Below are positions 35,517-43,834 of a DNA stretch of 64,000 nucleotides, in pieces (the stretch's first letter is position 1; each line of letters starts with the position of its first letter). The position numbers and the translations under genes were made by a program. The notes beneath the pieces were generated by a model. That model was given only the letters and a program-made list of their open reading frames with translations. It made no database searches and was not told where the DNA came from. Source of the stretch: Streptomyces ruber (lineage in GTDB: Bacteria > Actinomycetota > Actinomycetes > Streptomycetales > Streptomycetaceae); NCBI RefSeq assembly GCF_014648075.1, contig NZ_BMQK01000022.1, positions 44,066 to 108,065 of the forward strand, in the 5' to 3' direction.

Positions 35517-36315
35517 ATGCCTGCGGTGACCGTGGAGAACCCGTTGACCCTGCCCCGCGTGGCCGCCCCGGCCGACGCGGTGGCCCGCCCCGTGCTGACC
35601 GTCACGCACGTACATCATCGACGGGACCTTCGACCACCAGGACAGCCACGGTGGCGGCGGCACCATCACCAACGGCGACACCCAGTGGATGACCGCGGGC
35701 GCGGGCCTGCTGCACATCGAGGCCCCGCCGGAGCAGCTCGTCATGTCCGGCGGGCTCTTCCACGGCGTCCAGCTCTGGGTGAACCTGCCGGCCAGGGACA
35801 AGATGATGGCCCCGCGCTACCAGGACATCCGCGGCGGCAGCGTCCAGCTGCTCACCTCCCCGGACGGCGGCGCGCTGCTCCGCGTCATCGCCGGTGAGCT
35901 GGACGGCCACGAGGGCCCCGGCATCACGCACACGCCGATCACGATGATCCACGCCACCCTCGCGCCGGGCGCGGAGGTCACCCTGCCGTGGCGGGAGGAC
36001 TTCAACGGCCTGGCGTACGTGCTCGCCGGGCGTGGCAGCGTCGGCGTGGAGCGCCGCCCGGTCCGGCTGGGCCAGACGGCCGTCTTCGGCGCCGGGTCCT
36101 CGCTCACCGTCCGCGCGGACGAGAAGCAGGACGCGCACACCCCGGACCTGGAGGTCGTCCTGCTCGGCGGCCGTCCCATCCGGGAGCCCATGGTCCACTA
36201 CGGCCCGTTCGTGATGAACACCCAGGACGAGCTCCAGCAGGCCTTCGAAGACTTCCAGAAGGGCCGTCTGGGGTCGGTCCCGGCGGTGCACGGGATGACC
36301 GGGGACGGCATCTGA
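35517..36315 (+). pseudogene. Pirin gene broken by internal deletion and frame change
   Basis: An intact start (AGGAGG, ATG 35517) encodes MPAVTVENPLTLPRVAAPAD up to VLTVTH. Pirin coding then resumes in the +1 frame at about 35608 (TYIIDGTFDHQDSHGGGGTI) and runs to 36315 with the full cupin halves (HTPITMIHATLAPGAEVTLP, VLAGRGSVGVERRPVRLGQT, HYGPFVMNTQDELQQAFEDF). Missing at the junction are roughly 55-60 residues of the usual protein, including the HPHRGFET iron ligands. The resumed frame has a stop at 35596-35598 and its first ATG is 35689. A functional Fe-pirin cannot be made as read. The size of the loss is inferred from remembered homologues. Confidence 0.88.
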
Positions 36316-36337
36316 CGCCCCGCTGACCGCGGCTCAC

Positions 36338-36372
36338 CCGGGCGGGCCGTCCGAACAGGACGGCCCGCCCGG
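36338..36372 (+). terminator. Terminator after the pirin remnant
   Basis: Perfect 15-bp arms (CCGGGCGGGCCGTCC and complement) with a GAACA loop. It ends at the first possible GTG of the next gene, which argues for a later start there. Confidence 0.85.
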
Positions 36373-36383
36373 TGCGTGGTCGG

Positions 36384-37436
36384 GTGGACGGTGTGCAGCT
36401 GCTTCCCGAGCCCGTACGCCGTCTGGCGGCCTGGTGCGCCGTCGTCCTGCTGGTGTCCGGGGTGGTGTACGTCGCCGTCCGGCTGTGCGCCGCGTTCCGG
36501 ACCGCCGTCATCCCGGTCCTGCTCGCCCTGCTCGGCACCGCGCTGCTGAGGCCGCTGTACCGGCAGCTCGTCCGGGCGAAGGTCAACCGCTCGATCGCCG
36601 CGGGCGTCACCTGTGCCGCGGTCGTGGCGGTGGCCGGCGGCGCCGTCTACATCGTGGTGGCCGCCCTCGTCGACAGCGGCGACCAGATCGTCGCCTCGCT
36701 CCGGCAGGCCGCCGAGTCGATCACCGAGCACTTCGGAGCCGCGGGCACCTCCCTGGACGACCTGGCCGCGAACTCCCGCGACCTGCTCTCCCGGTTCGGC
36801 GGCACCGCCGCGTCCAACGTCATCCACGGGGTCAGCGTCGTCGGCGAGGCCATCGCCATGGCCGTCCTCGCGCTGCTGCTCGTCTTCTTCTTCCTGCGGG
36901 ACTCGCGACGGGCCGCCGACACCCTGCGCGCCCTCTCCCCGGGCGGCGCGGGCGACACCGTCGAGGCCATGGCCCGGCGCGCCTTCGAGGCCGTCGAGGG
37001 GTTCATGCGCGGCACCACCCTCATCGCGCTCATCGACGCCGTCTGCATCACGGTCGGGCTGCTGGTCCTCGGCGTCCCGGGAGCCGTGGGGCTCGGCGCG
37101 CTCGTCTTCGTCGGCGCGTACATCCCCTACCTGGGCGCCTTCATCTCCGGGGCGGTCGCCGTGCTCGTCGCCCTCGCCGACCGCGGGTTCGTCATCGCCC
37201 TGTGGGCCCTCGGCATCGTCCTCGCCGTGCAGCTCCTGGAGGGGCACGTCCTGCAGCCGGTGATCCAGAGCCGTACGGTCCAGATGCACCCGGCGGTCGT
37301 CATGGTGGCCCTGACCGGGGGCGCGGCCGTCGCCGGGATCCTCGGCATGCTGCTGGCCGTACCGCTGACCGCGGCGGTCTTCGGGGGCGTGCACGAGATG
37401 CGGGCGCGGTACACCATCCGGGAACCGTCCGGCTGA
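36384..37436 (+). CDS. AI-2E family (PerM/UPF0118) transporter
   Basis: About 350 residues. GTG 36384 is chosen because GTG 36372 lies in the terminator hairpin; GTG 36393 is also possible. About eight TM segments: two at the N-terminus, then a long amphipathic extracytoplasmic region (GDQIVASLRQAAESITEHFG onward), then the conserved C-half with VLALLLVFFFLRDSRRAA, MRGTTLIALIDAVCITVGLL, PYLGAFISGAVAVLVALADR and EGHVLQPVIQSRTVQMHP. Family members include TqsA-like exporters and Na+/H+ antiporters; the substrate is unknown. Confidence 0.88.
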   Translation: MDGVQLLPEPVRRLAAWCAVVLLVSGVVYVAVRLCAAFRTAVIPVLLALLGTALLRPLYRQLVRAKVNRSIAAGVTCAAVVAVAGGAVYIVVAALVDSGDQIVASLRQAAESITEHFGAAGTSLDDLAANSRDLLSRFGGTAASNVIHGVSVVGEAIAMAVLALLLVFFFLRDSRRAADTLRALSPGGAGDTVEAMARRAFEAVEGFMRGTTLIALIDAVCITVGLLVLGVPGAVGLGALVFVGAYIPYLGAFISGAVAVLVALADRGFVIALWALGIVLAVQLLEGHVLQPVIQSRTVQMHPAVVMVALTGGAAVAGILGMLLAVPLTAAVFGGVHEMRARYTIREPSG

Positions 37437-37455
37437 CCTCCCGGCCCACCGGACG

Positions 37456-39648
37456 TCAGGGCGCGCCCTCCGCCGTCACCGCCTCCTCGAACTCGAACCA
37501 GATGCTCTTGCCCTCGCCCCGCGGGTCCACCCCCCAGGCGTCGGCCAGCAGCTCCATCAGCACCAGTCCCCGGCCGGAGGACGCCAGCTCGCCGGGCTGC
37601 CGCCGGTGCGGCAGGTCGTCGCTCGCGTCCGTGACCTCGACCCGCATCCGGCGGGCGGCCGGACCGGTCCCGTCGGCGGGCGCGGCCCCCGTGGCTCCGG
37701 TGACCTCCGCGACCAGCAGGGCGTCCGCGTCCGTGTGCACCAGCACGTTGGTGAGCATCTCCGAGACGAGCAGCACCGCCGAGTCGACCTGGTCCTCGTC
37801 GCGCCAGTCGTGCAGCAGCTCTCGCAGGTGGCGGCGGGCTCCGGCGATCCGCTCGGGTTCCGTCTGGGCGACGGTGAGCGCCGTACGTCGGACCGGCGGC
37901 CGTCCCGGTCCGGTGCCGCCGCGGCCGCCCGCCCCCTCGCCCTGCCGGCTCAGCAGCAGTACCGCTATGTCGTCCTCGCGGCGGTCGGCCAGCGGACCGG
38001 TGGTGTGGTGGGAGGAGGGTCCGTGCACGGCCTGCACCAGGGCGTCGGCCAGCGCCTCCACCCCGCCGTCGGACCCGCCGTCATGGGCTTCGAGGATCCG
38101 GCGGATCCGGCTCCACCCGGTGTCCAGGTCGTGGCCGCCGGTCTCGATCAGGCCGTCCGTGCAGATCAGCATGGTCTCGCCGGGCTCCAGGACGAGCCGG
38201 GTCGTCGGGTAGTCCGCGTCCGGGTCGATGCCGAGGGGCAGCCCGCCCGCGGTCGACCGCATCAGCACCGTGCCGTCGGGCATGCGCACCGCGGGCTCCG
38301 GGTGCCCGGCGCGGGCGATCTCCAGCGTGCCCGTCCCGGGGTCGACCTCGACGTACAGGCAGGTCGCGAAGCGCAGGTCGGCGTACTCCTCGTCGTAGGT
38401 GATGCCGTGCAGGAAACGGGAGGCGCGGGAGAGGACCGCGTCCGGGCGGTGGCCCTCGGAGGCGTAGGCGCGCAGCGCGATGCGCAGCTGGCCCATCAGG
38501 CCGGCGGCCCGCACGTCGTGGCCCTGGACGTCGCCGATGACGAGGGCGAACCGTCCCGATCCGGACTTCGTCCGGGAGGTTCCGGACGGCAGCGGGATCA
38601 TGTCGTACCAGTCACCGCCGACCTGGAGCCCGCCACCGGTGGGGACGTACCGGGCGGCGACGCTCATGCCGGGCATCTGCGGGCCCAGGGTGGGCAGCAT
38701 CGAGCGCTGCAGCCCGTCGGTCAGCTCACGCTCGGTCTCCGCCGCCCCGGCCCGGGACAGCGCCTGGGCGAGCATGCGCGCCACCGTGGTGAGGACGGAC
38801 CGCTCGTCGGGCGTGAAGGACACCGGGTACGTGAACGCGGCCATCCACGCGCCCATCGTCCGCCCGGCGACGACGAGCGGCAGGAACGCCCAGGACTGGC
38901 GACCGAAGCGCTCGGCGAGCGGCCAGGACGCGGGGTAGCGGGCCTTGTAGTCCTCCGGGGAGGACACGTAGACGGCACGGCCGGTACGGGCCACCTCGGC
39001 GGCCGGGTAGTCCGTGTCCAGCGTCATGTGGGTGAACGGCTTCTCGTCCCCCGACTGGTGGCCGTGGTGCCCGATGACCGTGAGCCGGTCGCCGTCCAGG
39101 CCGAACACGGCCAGCCCGTCCGGCGAGAACCCCGGCATCGACAGCCCCGCCGCGACCCGCAGCACCTCCTCCGTGGAGCGCGCCTCGGCCAGCGCCCGCC
39201 CCGCGTCCAGCAGGAACGCCTCGCGCGAGCGGCGCCAGTCACCGGTGACGGGGGTGTGCGCGGCGCCCGGCGGCGGCTCCGTGACCTCCTGGAGTGTGCC
39301 CACCAGCTCGAACGCCCCGGTGGCGGGGTCGACGGACGGCTTGGAACGGCTGCGTACGATGCGGACCACCCGGCCGCTCGCGTCCATGACCCGCATCCGG
39401 ACCTCGGCGATGGTGCTCTCGGCGACGGCGAGCTGGATGACTCCCGCGGCCTCGTTCCAGTCGACCGGGTGGAAGCGGGAGCGCATCGCCGCCTCGGTGA
39501 GGGTCACCGGCTCCGACGGCAGCCCGAGGAGACGCGCGGCCTCGCCGTCCAGGGTGACGAGCCCGGCTTCGTCGTCCGCACGCCACAGCCCGGTCGCGAG
39601 GGCGGAGAGGACCTCCCCCACGGCGGGCAGGGGCTGATCAGTGAGCAT
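37456..39648 (-). CDS. PAS-GAF-SpoIIE phosphatase-HATPase multidomain regulator
   Basis: 730 residues. Domain order: PAS-like (residues 10-125, TGLWRADDEAGLVTLDGEAA); GAF (about 145-315, LLDAGRALAEARSTEEVLRV to FTPDERSVLTTVARMLAQAL); PP2C/SpoIIE phosphatase (330-560, LPTLGPQMPGMSVAARYVPT, VGGDWYDM, VIGDVQGHD, CTDGLIETGG, REDDIAVLLL); and a C-terminal anti-sigma-type HATPase (LLVSEMLTNVLVHTDADALL, SSGRGLVLMELLADAWGV). Phosphatase and kinase of a partner-switching system in one chain, probably tuning an anti-sigma antagonist. It is soluble. No sigma factor adjoins. Confidence 0.92.
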   Translation of the reverse strand: MLTDQPLPAVGEVLSALATGLWRADDEAGLVTLDGEAARLLGLPSEPVTLTEAAMRSRFHPVDWNEAAGVIQLAVAESTIAEVRMRVMDASGRVVRIVRSRSKPSVDPATGAFELVGTLQEVTEPPPGAAHTPVTGDWRRSREAFLLDAGRALAEARSTEEVLRVAAGLSMPGFSPDGLAVFGLDGDRLTVIGHHGHQSGDEKPFTHMTLDTDYPAAEVARTGRAVYVSSPEDYKARYPASWPLAERFGRQSWAFLPLVVAGRTMGAWMAAFTYPVSFTPDERSVLTTVARMLAQALSRAGAAETERELTDGLQRSMLPTLGPQMPGMSVAARYVPTGGGLQVGGDWYDMIPLPSGTSRTKSGSGRFALVIGDVQGHDVRAAGLMGQLRIALRAYASEGHRPDAVLSRASRFLHGITYDEEYADLRFATCLYVEVDPGTGTLEIARAGHPEPAVRMPDGTVLMRSTAGGLPLGIDPDADYPTTRLVLEPGETMLICTDGLIETGGHDLDTGWSRIRRILEAHDGGSDGGVEALADALVQAVHGPSSHHTTGPLADRREDDIAVLLLSRQGEGAGGRGGTGPGRPPVRRTALTVAQTEPERIAGARRHLRELLHDWRDEDQVDSAVLLVSEMLTNVLVHTDADALLVAEVTGATGAAPADGTGPAARRMRVEVTDASDDLPHRRQPGELASSGRGLVLMELLADAWGVDPRGEGKSIWFEFEEAVTAEGAP

Positions 39649-39881
39649 TGCCCCACTTTAAGAACAGTTGATCGGGCCTTGCCACCGAAGGTGTACGGGG
39701 CACCCGGATGGCCCACTTACCGCGAGGCCCCGGATGCCCGTGGGGCGACGGGCGGGAAGCGGGCCGTGAGGCGACGGTCGGAAACGGAGGGGAGGCGATG
39801 AGGGACCGGCCGGTACCCTGGGATGGCCCGGGCCGTTCCCGGCCGGGCGTTCCCCGATCCGCGAAGGCTGGATGAACGACG

Positions 39882-41645
39882 ATGCACCGGTACAGGTCCC
39901 ACACCTGCGGCGAGCTCCGCGCCTCTGACGTCGGCACCGACGTCCGGCTGAGCGGCTGGCTGCACAATCGGCGCGACCTGGGCGGCATCCTCTTCATCGA
40001 TCTGCGCGATCACTACGGCATCACGCAGCTCGTGGCCCGTCCCGGCACGGCCGCGTACGAGGCGCTGGACAAGCTCTCCAAGGAGTCCACGGTCCGTGTG
40101 GACGGCGCCGTTGTTTCACGTGGAACCGAGAACGTGAACGCCGACCTGCCGACCGGCGAGATCGAGGTCGAGGTCAGCGAGGTCGAGCTGCTCGGTGCGG
40201 CGGCTCCGCTCCCCTTCACGATCAACACCGAGGACGGGGTGAACGAGGAGCGGCGCCTGGAGTACCGCTTCCTGGACCTGCGCCGCGAGCGCATGCACCG
40301 CAACATCATGCTGCGCACGGCGGTCATCTCCGCCATCCGCCACAAGATGGTCGCGCTCGGCTTCAACGAGATGGCGACGCCCATCCTCACCGCCACCTCC
40401 CCCGAGGGCGCCCGCGACTTCGTGGTCCCCTCCCGCCTGCACGCGGGCCGGTTCTACGCCCTCCCGCAGGCCCCGCAGCAGTTCAAGCAGCTGCTGATGA
40501 TCTCCGGCTTCGACCGCTACTTCCAGATCGCACCCTGCTTCCGCGACGAGGACGCCCGCGCCGACCGTTCGCCGGGCGAGTTCTACCAGCTCGACGTGGA
40601 GATGTCCTTCGTCGAGCAGGAGGACGTCTTCCAGCCCATCGAGAAGCTGATGACGGAGCTCTTCACGGAGTTCGGCGGCGGCCGCGAGGTCACCTCCCCG
40701 TTCCCGCGCATCCCGTTCCGCGAGGCGATGCTGAAGTACGGCTCCGACAAGCCGGACCTGCGCGCCCAGCTCGAACTCGTCGACATCACCGACGTCTTCG
40801 AGGGCTCGGAGTTCAAGGCCTTCGCCGGCAAGCACGTGCGCGCCCTCCCGGTGCCGGACGTCTCCGCCCAGCCCCGCAAGTTCTTCGACCAGCTCGGTGA
40901 GTACGCGGTGGAGCAGGGCGCGAAGGGCCTGGCCTGGGTGCGCGTGGGCGAGGACGGCTCGCTGACGGGCCCGATCGCCAAGTTCCTGACCGAGGAGAAC
41001 GTCGCGGAGCTGACGAAGCGGCTGGGGCTGGCCGCCGGTCACGCCGTCTTCTTCGGCGCGGGCGAGTTCGACGAGGTCTCGAAGATCATGGGCGCCGTGC
41101 GCGTCGAGGCCGCCAAGCGGGCCGGCCACTTCGAGGAGAACGTCTTCCGGTTCTGCTGGATCGTCGACTTCCCGATGTACGAGAAGGACGAGGAGACCGG
41201 GAAGATCGACTTCTCGCACAACCCGTTCTCGATGCCCCAGGGCGGCATGGAGGCCCTGGAGAACCAGGACCCGCTGTCCATCCTGGCCTGGCAGTACGAC
41301 ATCGTCTGCAACGGCGTGGAGCTGTCCTCGGGCGCCATCCGGAACCACGAGCCGGACATCATGCTCAAGGCGTTCAACATCGCCGGCTACGACAACGAGA
41401 CGGTCGAGCGCGAGTTCGCGGGCATGCTCCGCGCCCTCCGCTTCGGCGCCCCGCCGCACGGTGGCATCGCCCCGGGCGTCGACCGCATCGTCATGCTGCT
41501 GGCCGACGAGCCCAACATCCGCGAGACCATCGCCTTCCCGCTCAACGGCAACGCCCAGGACCTGATGATGGGCGCGCCGACGGAGCTGGAGGAGACGCGG
41601 CTGAGGGAGCTGCACCTCTCGGTGCGGAAGCCGCAGCCGAAGTAG
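39882..41645 (+). CDS. aspS: Aspartyl-tRNA synthetase
   Basis: 587 residues, bacterial class II type. Seen: N-terminal OB anticodon-binding domain (GWLHNRRDLGGILFIDLRDH), motif 2 with FQIAPCFRDEDARADRSPGE and FYQLDVEMSFVEQEDVFQPI, the bacterial GAD insertion (residues about 300-420), and motif 3 GAPPHGGIAPGVDRIVMLLA. It charges tRNA-Asp. A degenerate parS-like sequence lies inside the gene at 40112-40127. ATG 39882 gives the canonical start MHRYRSHTCGELR. A perfect 21-bp hairpin follows the stop. Confidence 0.96.
   Translation: MHRYRSHTCGELRASDVGTDVRLSGWLHNRRDLGGILFIDLRDHYGITQLVARPGTAAYEALDKLSKESTVRVDGAVVSRGTENVNADLPTGEIEVEVSEVELLGAAAPLPFTINTEDGVNEERRLEYRFLDLRRERMHRNIMLRTAVISAIRHKMVALGFNEMATPILTATSPEGARDFVVPSRLHAGRFYALPQAPQQFKQLLMISGFDRYFQIAPCFRDEDARADRSPGEFYQLDVEMSFVEQEDVFQPIEKLMTELFTEFGGGREVTSPFPRIPFREAMLKYGSDKPDLRAQLELVDITDVFEGSEFKAFAGKHVRALPVPDVSAQPRKFFDQLGEYAVEQGAKGLAWVRVGEDGSLTGPIAKFLTEENVAELTKRLGLAAGHAVFFGAGEFDEVSKIMGAVRVEAAKRAGHFEENVFRFCWIVDFPMYEKDEETGKIDFSHNPFSMPQGGMEALENQDPLSILAWQYDIVCNGVELSSGAIRNHEPDIMLKAFNIAGYDNETVEREFAGMLRALRFGAPPHGGIAPGVDRIVMLLADEPNIRETIAFPLNGNAQDLMMGAPTELEETRLRELHLSVRKPQPK
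40112..40127. other. Degenerate parS-like site inside aspS
   Basis: TGTTTCACGTGGAACC keeps 14 of 16 consensus bases, and the core GTTTCACGTGGAAC differs at one base. It is coding sequence (VVSRGTE), so codon constraint may explain it, but ParB often tolerates this change. Confidence 0.6.
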
Positions 41646-41668
41646 GTCTGTGCCGGGCTCGCCCCCGG

Positions 41669-41714
41669 ACGCACGACGGCCCGGAACCGGAAGCGGTTCC
41701 GGGCCGTCGTGCGT
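41669..41714. terminator. Very strong bidirectional terminator
   Basis: Perfect 21-bp arms from ACGCACGACGG to its complement with a four-base GAAG loop, between convergent aspS and the methyltransferase gene. It is the longest perfect hairpin I found in the window. Confidence 0.93.
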
Positions 41715-41720
41715 AAGCGG

Positions 41721-42506
41721 CTACCTGGCGCGTTGGAGGATCAGCGTGCGCAGAACGTCTCCGGGGGCCGTCTCCTCGCGTACGACCCGGAGCCCCGCGG
41801 TCCGGCACTGCTGCACGACCCAGTCGTGGGCGAGGCGGAGCTTCCGGTAGCTGTGGGCGTCGAGCGTCCAGCCGGAGTCCGAGCCGGCATCCCGGACGTG
41901 GATCAGATCGTGCACGACGACCGTGTAGTCGTCGAAGTCGTCCGGGTACTCCAGGAAACACGTCATGATCCGGTCCTCGGCGGCCCGCACCGGCAGGAAG
42001 CGGTCGGTGCCGGTGAGGGGGACGGCCAGGTCGCGGTAGGTGAGCACGGCCGTGCCGTCGGGTGCGAGCGCGTTCGCGATGTCGTTGAGCAGCGCGGCCA
42101 CGTCGCCCCTGGTCGGCAGGTGGGTGAGGGTGTCGCCCAGACAGACGACGGCGTCCGCCGAGCCCGGGCGGACGAGCTCCGGCAGCGCGGTGCGCAGATC
42201 GGACCGTACCGGGCGTACGGCGGGCGCGTCGGCGGCGTGCGCGGAGAGCTCGTCCAGCAGGGACCGGCTCAGGTCGACGGCGAGGACCTGGTCGAAGCCC
42301 AGATCGGCCAGGGCCAGACTGGTGTGGCCGGGGCCGCAGCCGAGGTCCACCGCGAGCGTCCCGGCAGGGTGCGCCTCGGGTACCACTCCCCACTCCCGCA
42401 GCTGCTCGCGCTGGGTCGCGGCGAGGGAGACGAGGTCGCCGCCGAGCATCCAGGTGTAGTGCTCCGCGAGGAACCGGTCGTAGTGGTCGACGGCGGCGGT
42501 TGTCAT
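41721..42506 (-). CDS. SAM-dependent methyltransferase, class I
   Basis: 261 residues. Motif I is LAVDLGCGPGHTSLALADLG, followed by acidic VLAVDLSRSLLDEL, then motif II-like ADAVVCLGDTLTHLPT and post-motif ALAPDGTAVLTYRDLA. N-terminal helices AVDHYDRFLAEHYTWMLGGD cap the site. The acceptor molecule is unknown. ATG 42506. It is divergent from an Lrp-type regulator with about 130 bp between them, so the regulator may control it. Confidence 0.87.
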   Translation of the reverse strand: MTTAAVDHYDRFLAEHYTWMLGGDLVSLAATQREQLREWGVVPEAHPAGTLAVDLGCGPGHTSLALADLGFDQVLAVDLSRSLLDELSAHAADAPAVRPVRSDLRTALPELVRPGSADAVVCLGDTLTHLPTRGDVAALLNDIANALAPDGTAVLTYRDLAVPLTGTDRFLPVRAAEDRIMTCFLEYPDDFDDYTVVVHDLIHVRDAGSDSGWTLDAHSYRKLRLAHDWVVQQCRTAGLRVVREETAPGDVLRTLILQRAR

Positions 42507-42608
42507 GGAGGCGGGTTCCTTCCCATCTGGCTCCGGTGGCCGACCGGCGCCCGGTGACCGGTGAATGGGGAGGAATCTAGGGTGTGGGGCGGGGAGATGG
42601 AGGGCTCA

Positions 42609-42623
42609 CCGAACCTCGTTCGG
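42609..42623. promoter_or_regulatory. Operator-like palindrome before the second Lrp gene
   Basis: CCGAAC-CTC-GTTCGG, perfect 6-bp arms, 14 bp before ATG 42637. A likely autoregulatory site that could also affect the divergent methyltransferase. Confidence 0.55.
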
Positions 42624-42636
42624 ATCACCGCCCACA

Positions 42637-43110
42637 ATGGCGGCCATGGACGGCATTGATTCGGAGATCCTGGGCCATCTGCAGCGTGACGCACGGCTCA
42701 CCAACCGTGAGCTGGCCCGGCTGGTCGGCATCGCGCCCTCCACCTGCCTGGAGCGCGTACGGGCGCTGCGGTCGCGTGGTGTGATCACCGGCTATCACGC
42801 CGCGGTGCAGCCGCGCGCACTCGGCCGTGCGCTCCAGGCGCTGGTCTTCGCGCGGCTGCGCCCGCTGAGCCGGGACGTGATCGCCTCCTTCGAGGCGTAT
42901 CTGGCCCAGCTCCCCGAAGTGGTCTCCGTGTTCGTCGTCTCGGGCGACGACGACTTCGTCGTCCACGTGGCCGTGCCGGACATCGAGCACCTGCACGCGT
43001 TCCTCATGGACCGTTTCAGCGCCCGCCGGGAGGTCGTGAGCTTTCGCAGCTCGGTGATCTACCAGCAGACCAGTACGCGGGTGCTGACGTCCATGGAGGA
43101 CGTGGAGTGA
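42637..43110 (+). CDS. Lrp/AsnC family regulator
   Basis: 157 residues. HTH: DSEILGHLQRDARLTNRELA and IAPSTCLERVRALRSRGVIT; RAM domain: FEAYLAQLPEVVSVFVVSGD, then VHVAVPDIEHLHAFLMDRFS. The start could be ATG 42637 (MAAMDG) or 42646 (MDGIDS). Divergent from the methyltransferase. Full-length but unrelated in detail to the Lrp gene at 2.1 kb. It likely senses an amino acid; target unknown. Confidence 0.9.
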   Translation: MAAMDGIDSEILGHLQRDARLTNRELARLVGIAPSTCLERVRALRSRGVITGYHAAVQPRALGRALQALVFARLRPLSRDVIASFEAYLAQLPEVVSVFVVSGDDDFVVHVAVPDIEHLHAFLMDRFSARREVVSFRSSVIYQQTSTRVLTSMEDVE

Positions 43111-43153
43111 GCGGCGTGGAGTGGGCGGCGTCGACTGAGAGCAGAGGTGCCCG

Positions 43154-43519
43154 CTACCGCGCCACGAACTGCGTGAGTATCGCCTGCACCTCGTAGATGT
43201 CCACGCCCTTGGTGAACGTCTTCTGGATCGGCATGGACGCGCCGGAGAGCCAGATCTTGAGCTCGGCGTCGAGGTCGAAGGTGCCGGCGGTCTCCACCGC
43301 GAAGTGGGTGATGCTGCGGTAGGGGATGGAGTGGTACTCGGTCTTCTTGCCGGTGATGCCCTGCTTGTCGACGAGGATGAGGCGGCGGTCGGTGAACAGG
43401 ATGGTGTCGCGGATCAGCAGGTACGCGGCGTGGATCTGCTCGCCGTGCCCCAGCAGCCGCGCGTAGTCCTGCTGCGCCGAGGCCGGGTCGATGCTGTGCG
43501 CGTTGCCGAACAGTGCCAT
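43154..43519 (-). CDS. PH-domain (YvbH-like) protein
   Basis: 121 residues. The single bacterial pleckstrin-homology fold is recognisable from the strand pattern LIRDTILFTDRRLILVDKQG, EYHSIPYRSITHFAVETAGT and FDLDAELKIWLSGASMPIQK, ending in a helix (GVDIYEVQAILTQFVAR). N-terminal helix MALFGNAHSIDPASAQQDYA. It is soluble. Function in bacteria is unknown; eukaryotic PH domains bind lipids or proteins. It is single, with a notable inverted repeat 35 bp upstream. Confidence 0.87.
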   Translation of the reverse strand: MALFGNAHSIDPASAQQDYARLLGHGEQIHAAYLLIRDTILFTDRRLILVDKQGITGKKTEYHSIPYRSITHFAVETAGTFDLDAELKIWLSGASMPIQKTFTKGVDIYEVQAILTQFVAR

Positions 43520-43834
43520 GGATGGTCCCCCCTGTGCGGTTGGTCTCTTGTCTCACGTGACGGCCGGAATGGCCGTCACGTGCATGATCTTCATCTTCGC
43601 GGCGGGTTGTCCATCGTGAGGGCGTAGCGGGCGGGTAACAGGGCTGCTACTCGGGCTCGGACTCCTCCGGGATGTGACCTCGACGCACGAGTCGCAAAGA
43701 CTTGACGCTCGCCACACTGAGCACTGCACGACGCTCCCGTCCCCGGGACCGTGCCCGTCGTGACGGCGAAAAGACGGACGGCCCGCACCCCGCGCTCGCG
43801 CGCGATGCGTGGGCCGCCTTCCTGACGTGTGCCG
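43520..43834. other. Gene-free region with perfect inverted repeat
   Basis: 315 bp without a convincing gene between the PH-protein start and the metG stop. It contains CACGTGACGGCC-GGAAT-GGCCGTCACGTG, 12-bp perfect arms (43554-43582), close to the PH-protein promoter. A weaker GC stem around 43778-43815 probably terminates metG. Confidence 0.6.

Noticed and set aside
43591..43788. 65-codon minus-strand frame between the PH-domain gene and metG.
   Set aside because: No convincing ribosome site, no recognisable features, and composition like random GC-rich sequence.
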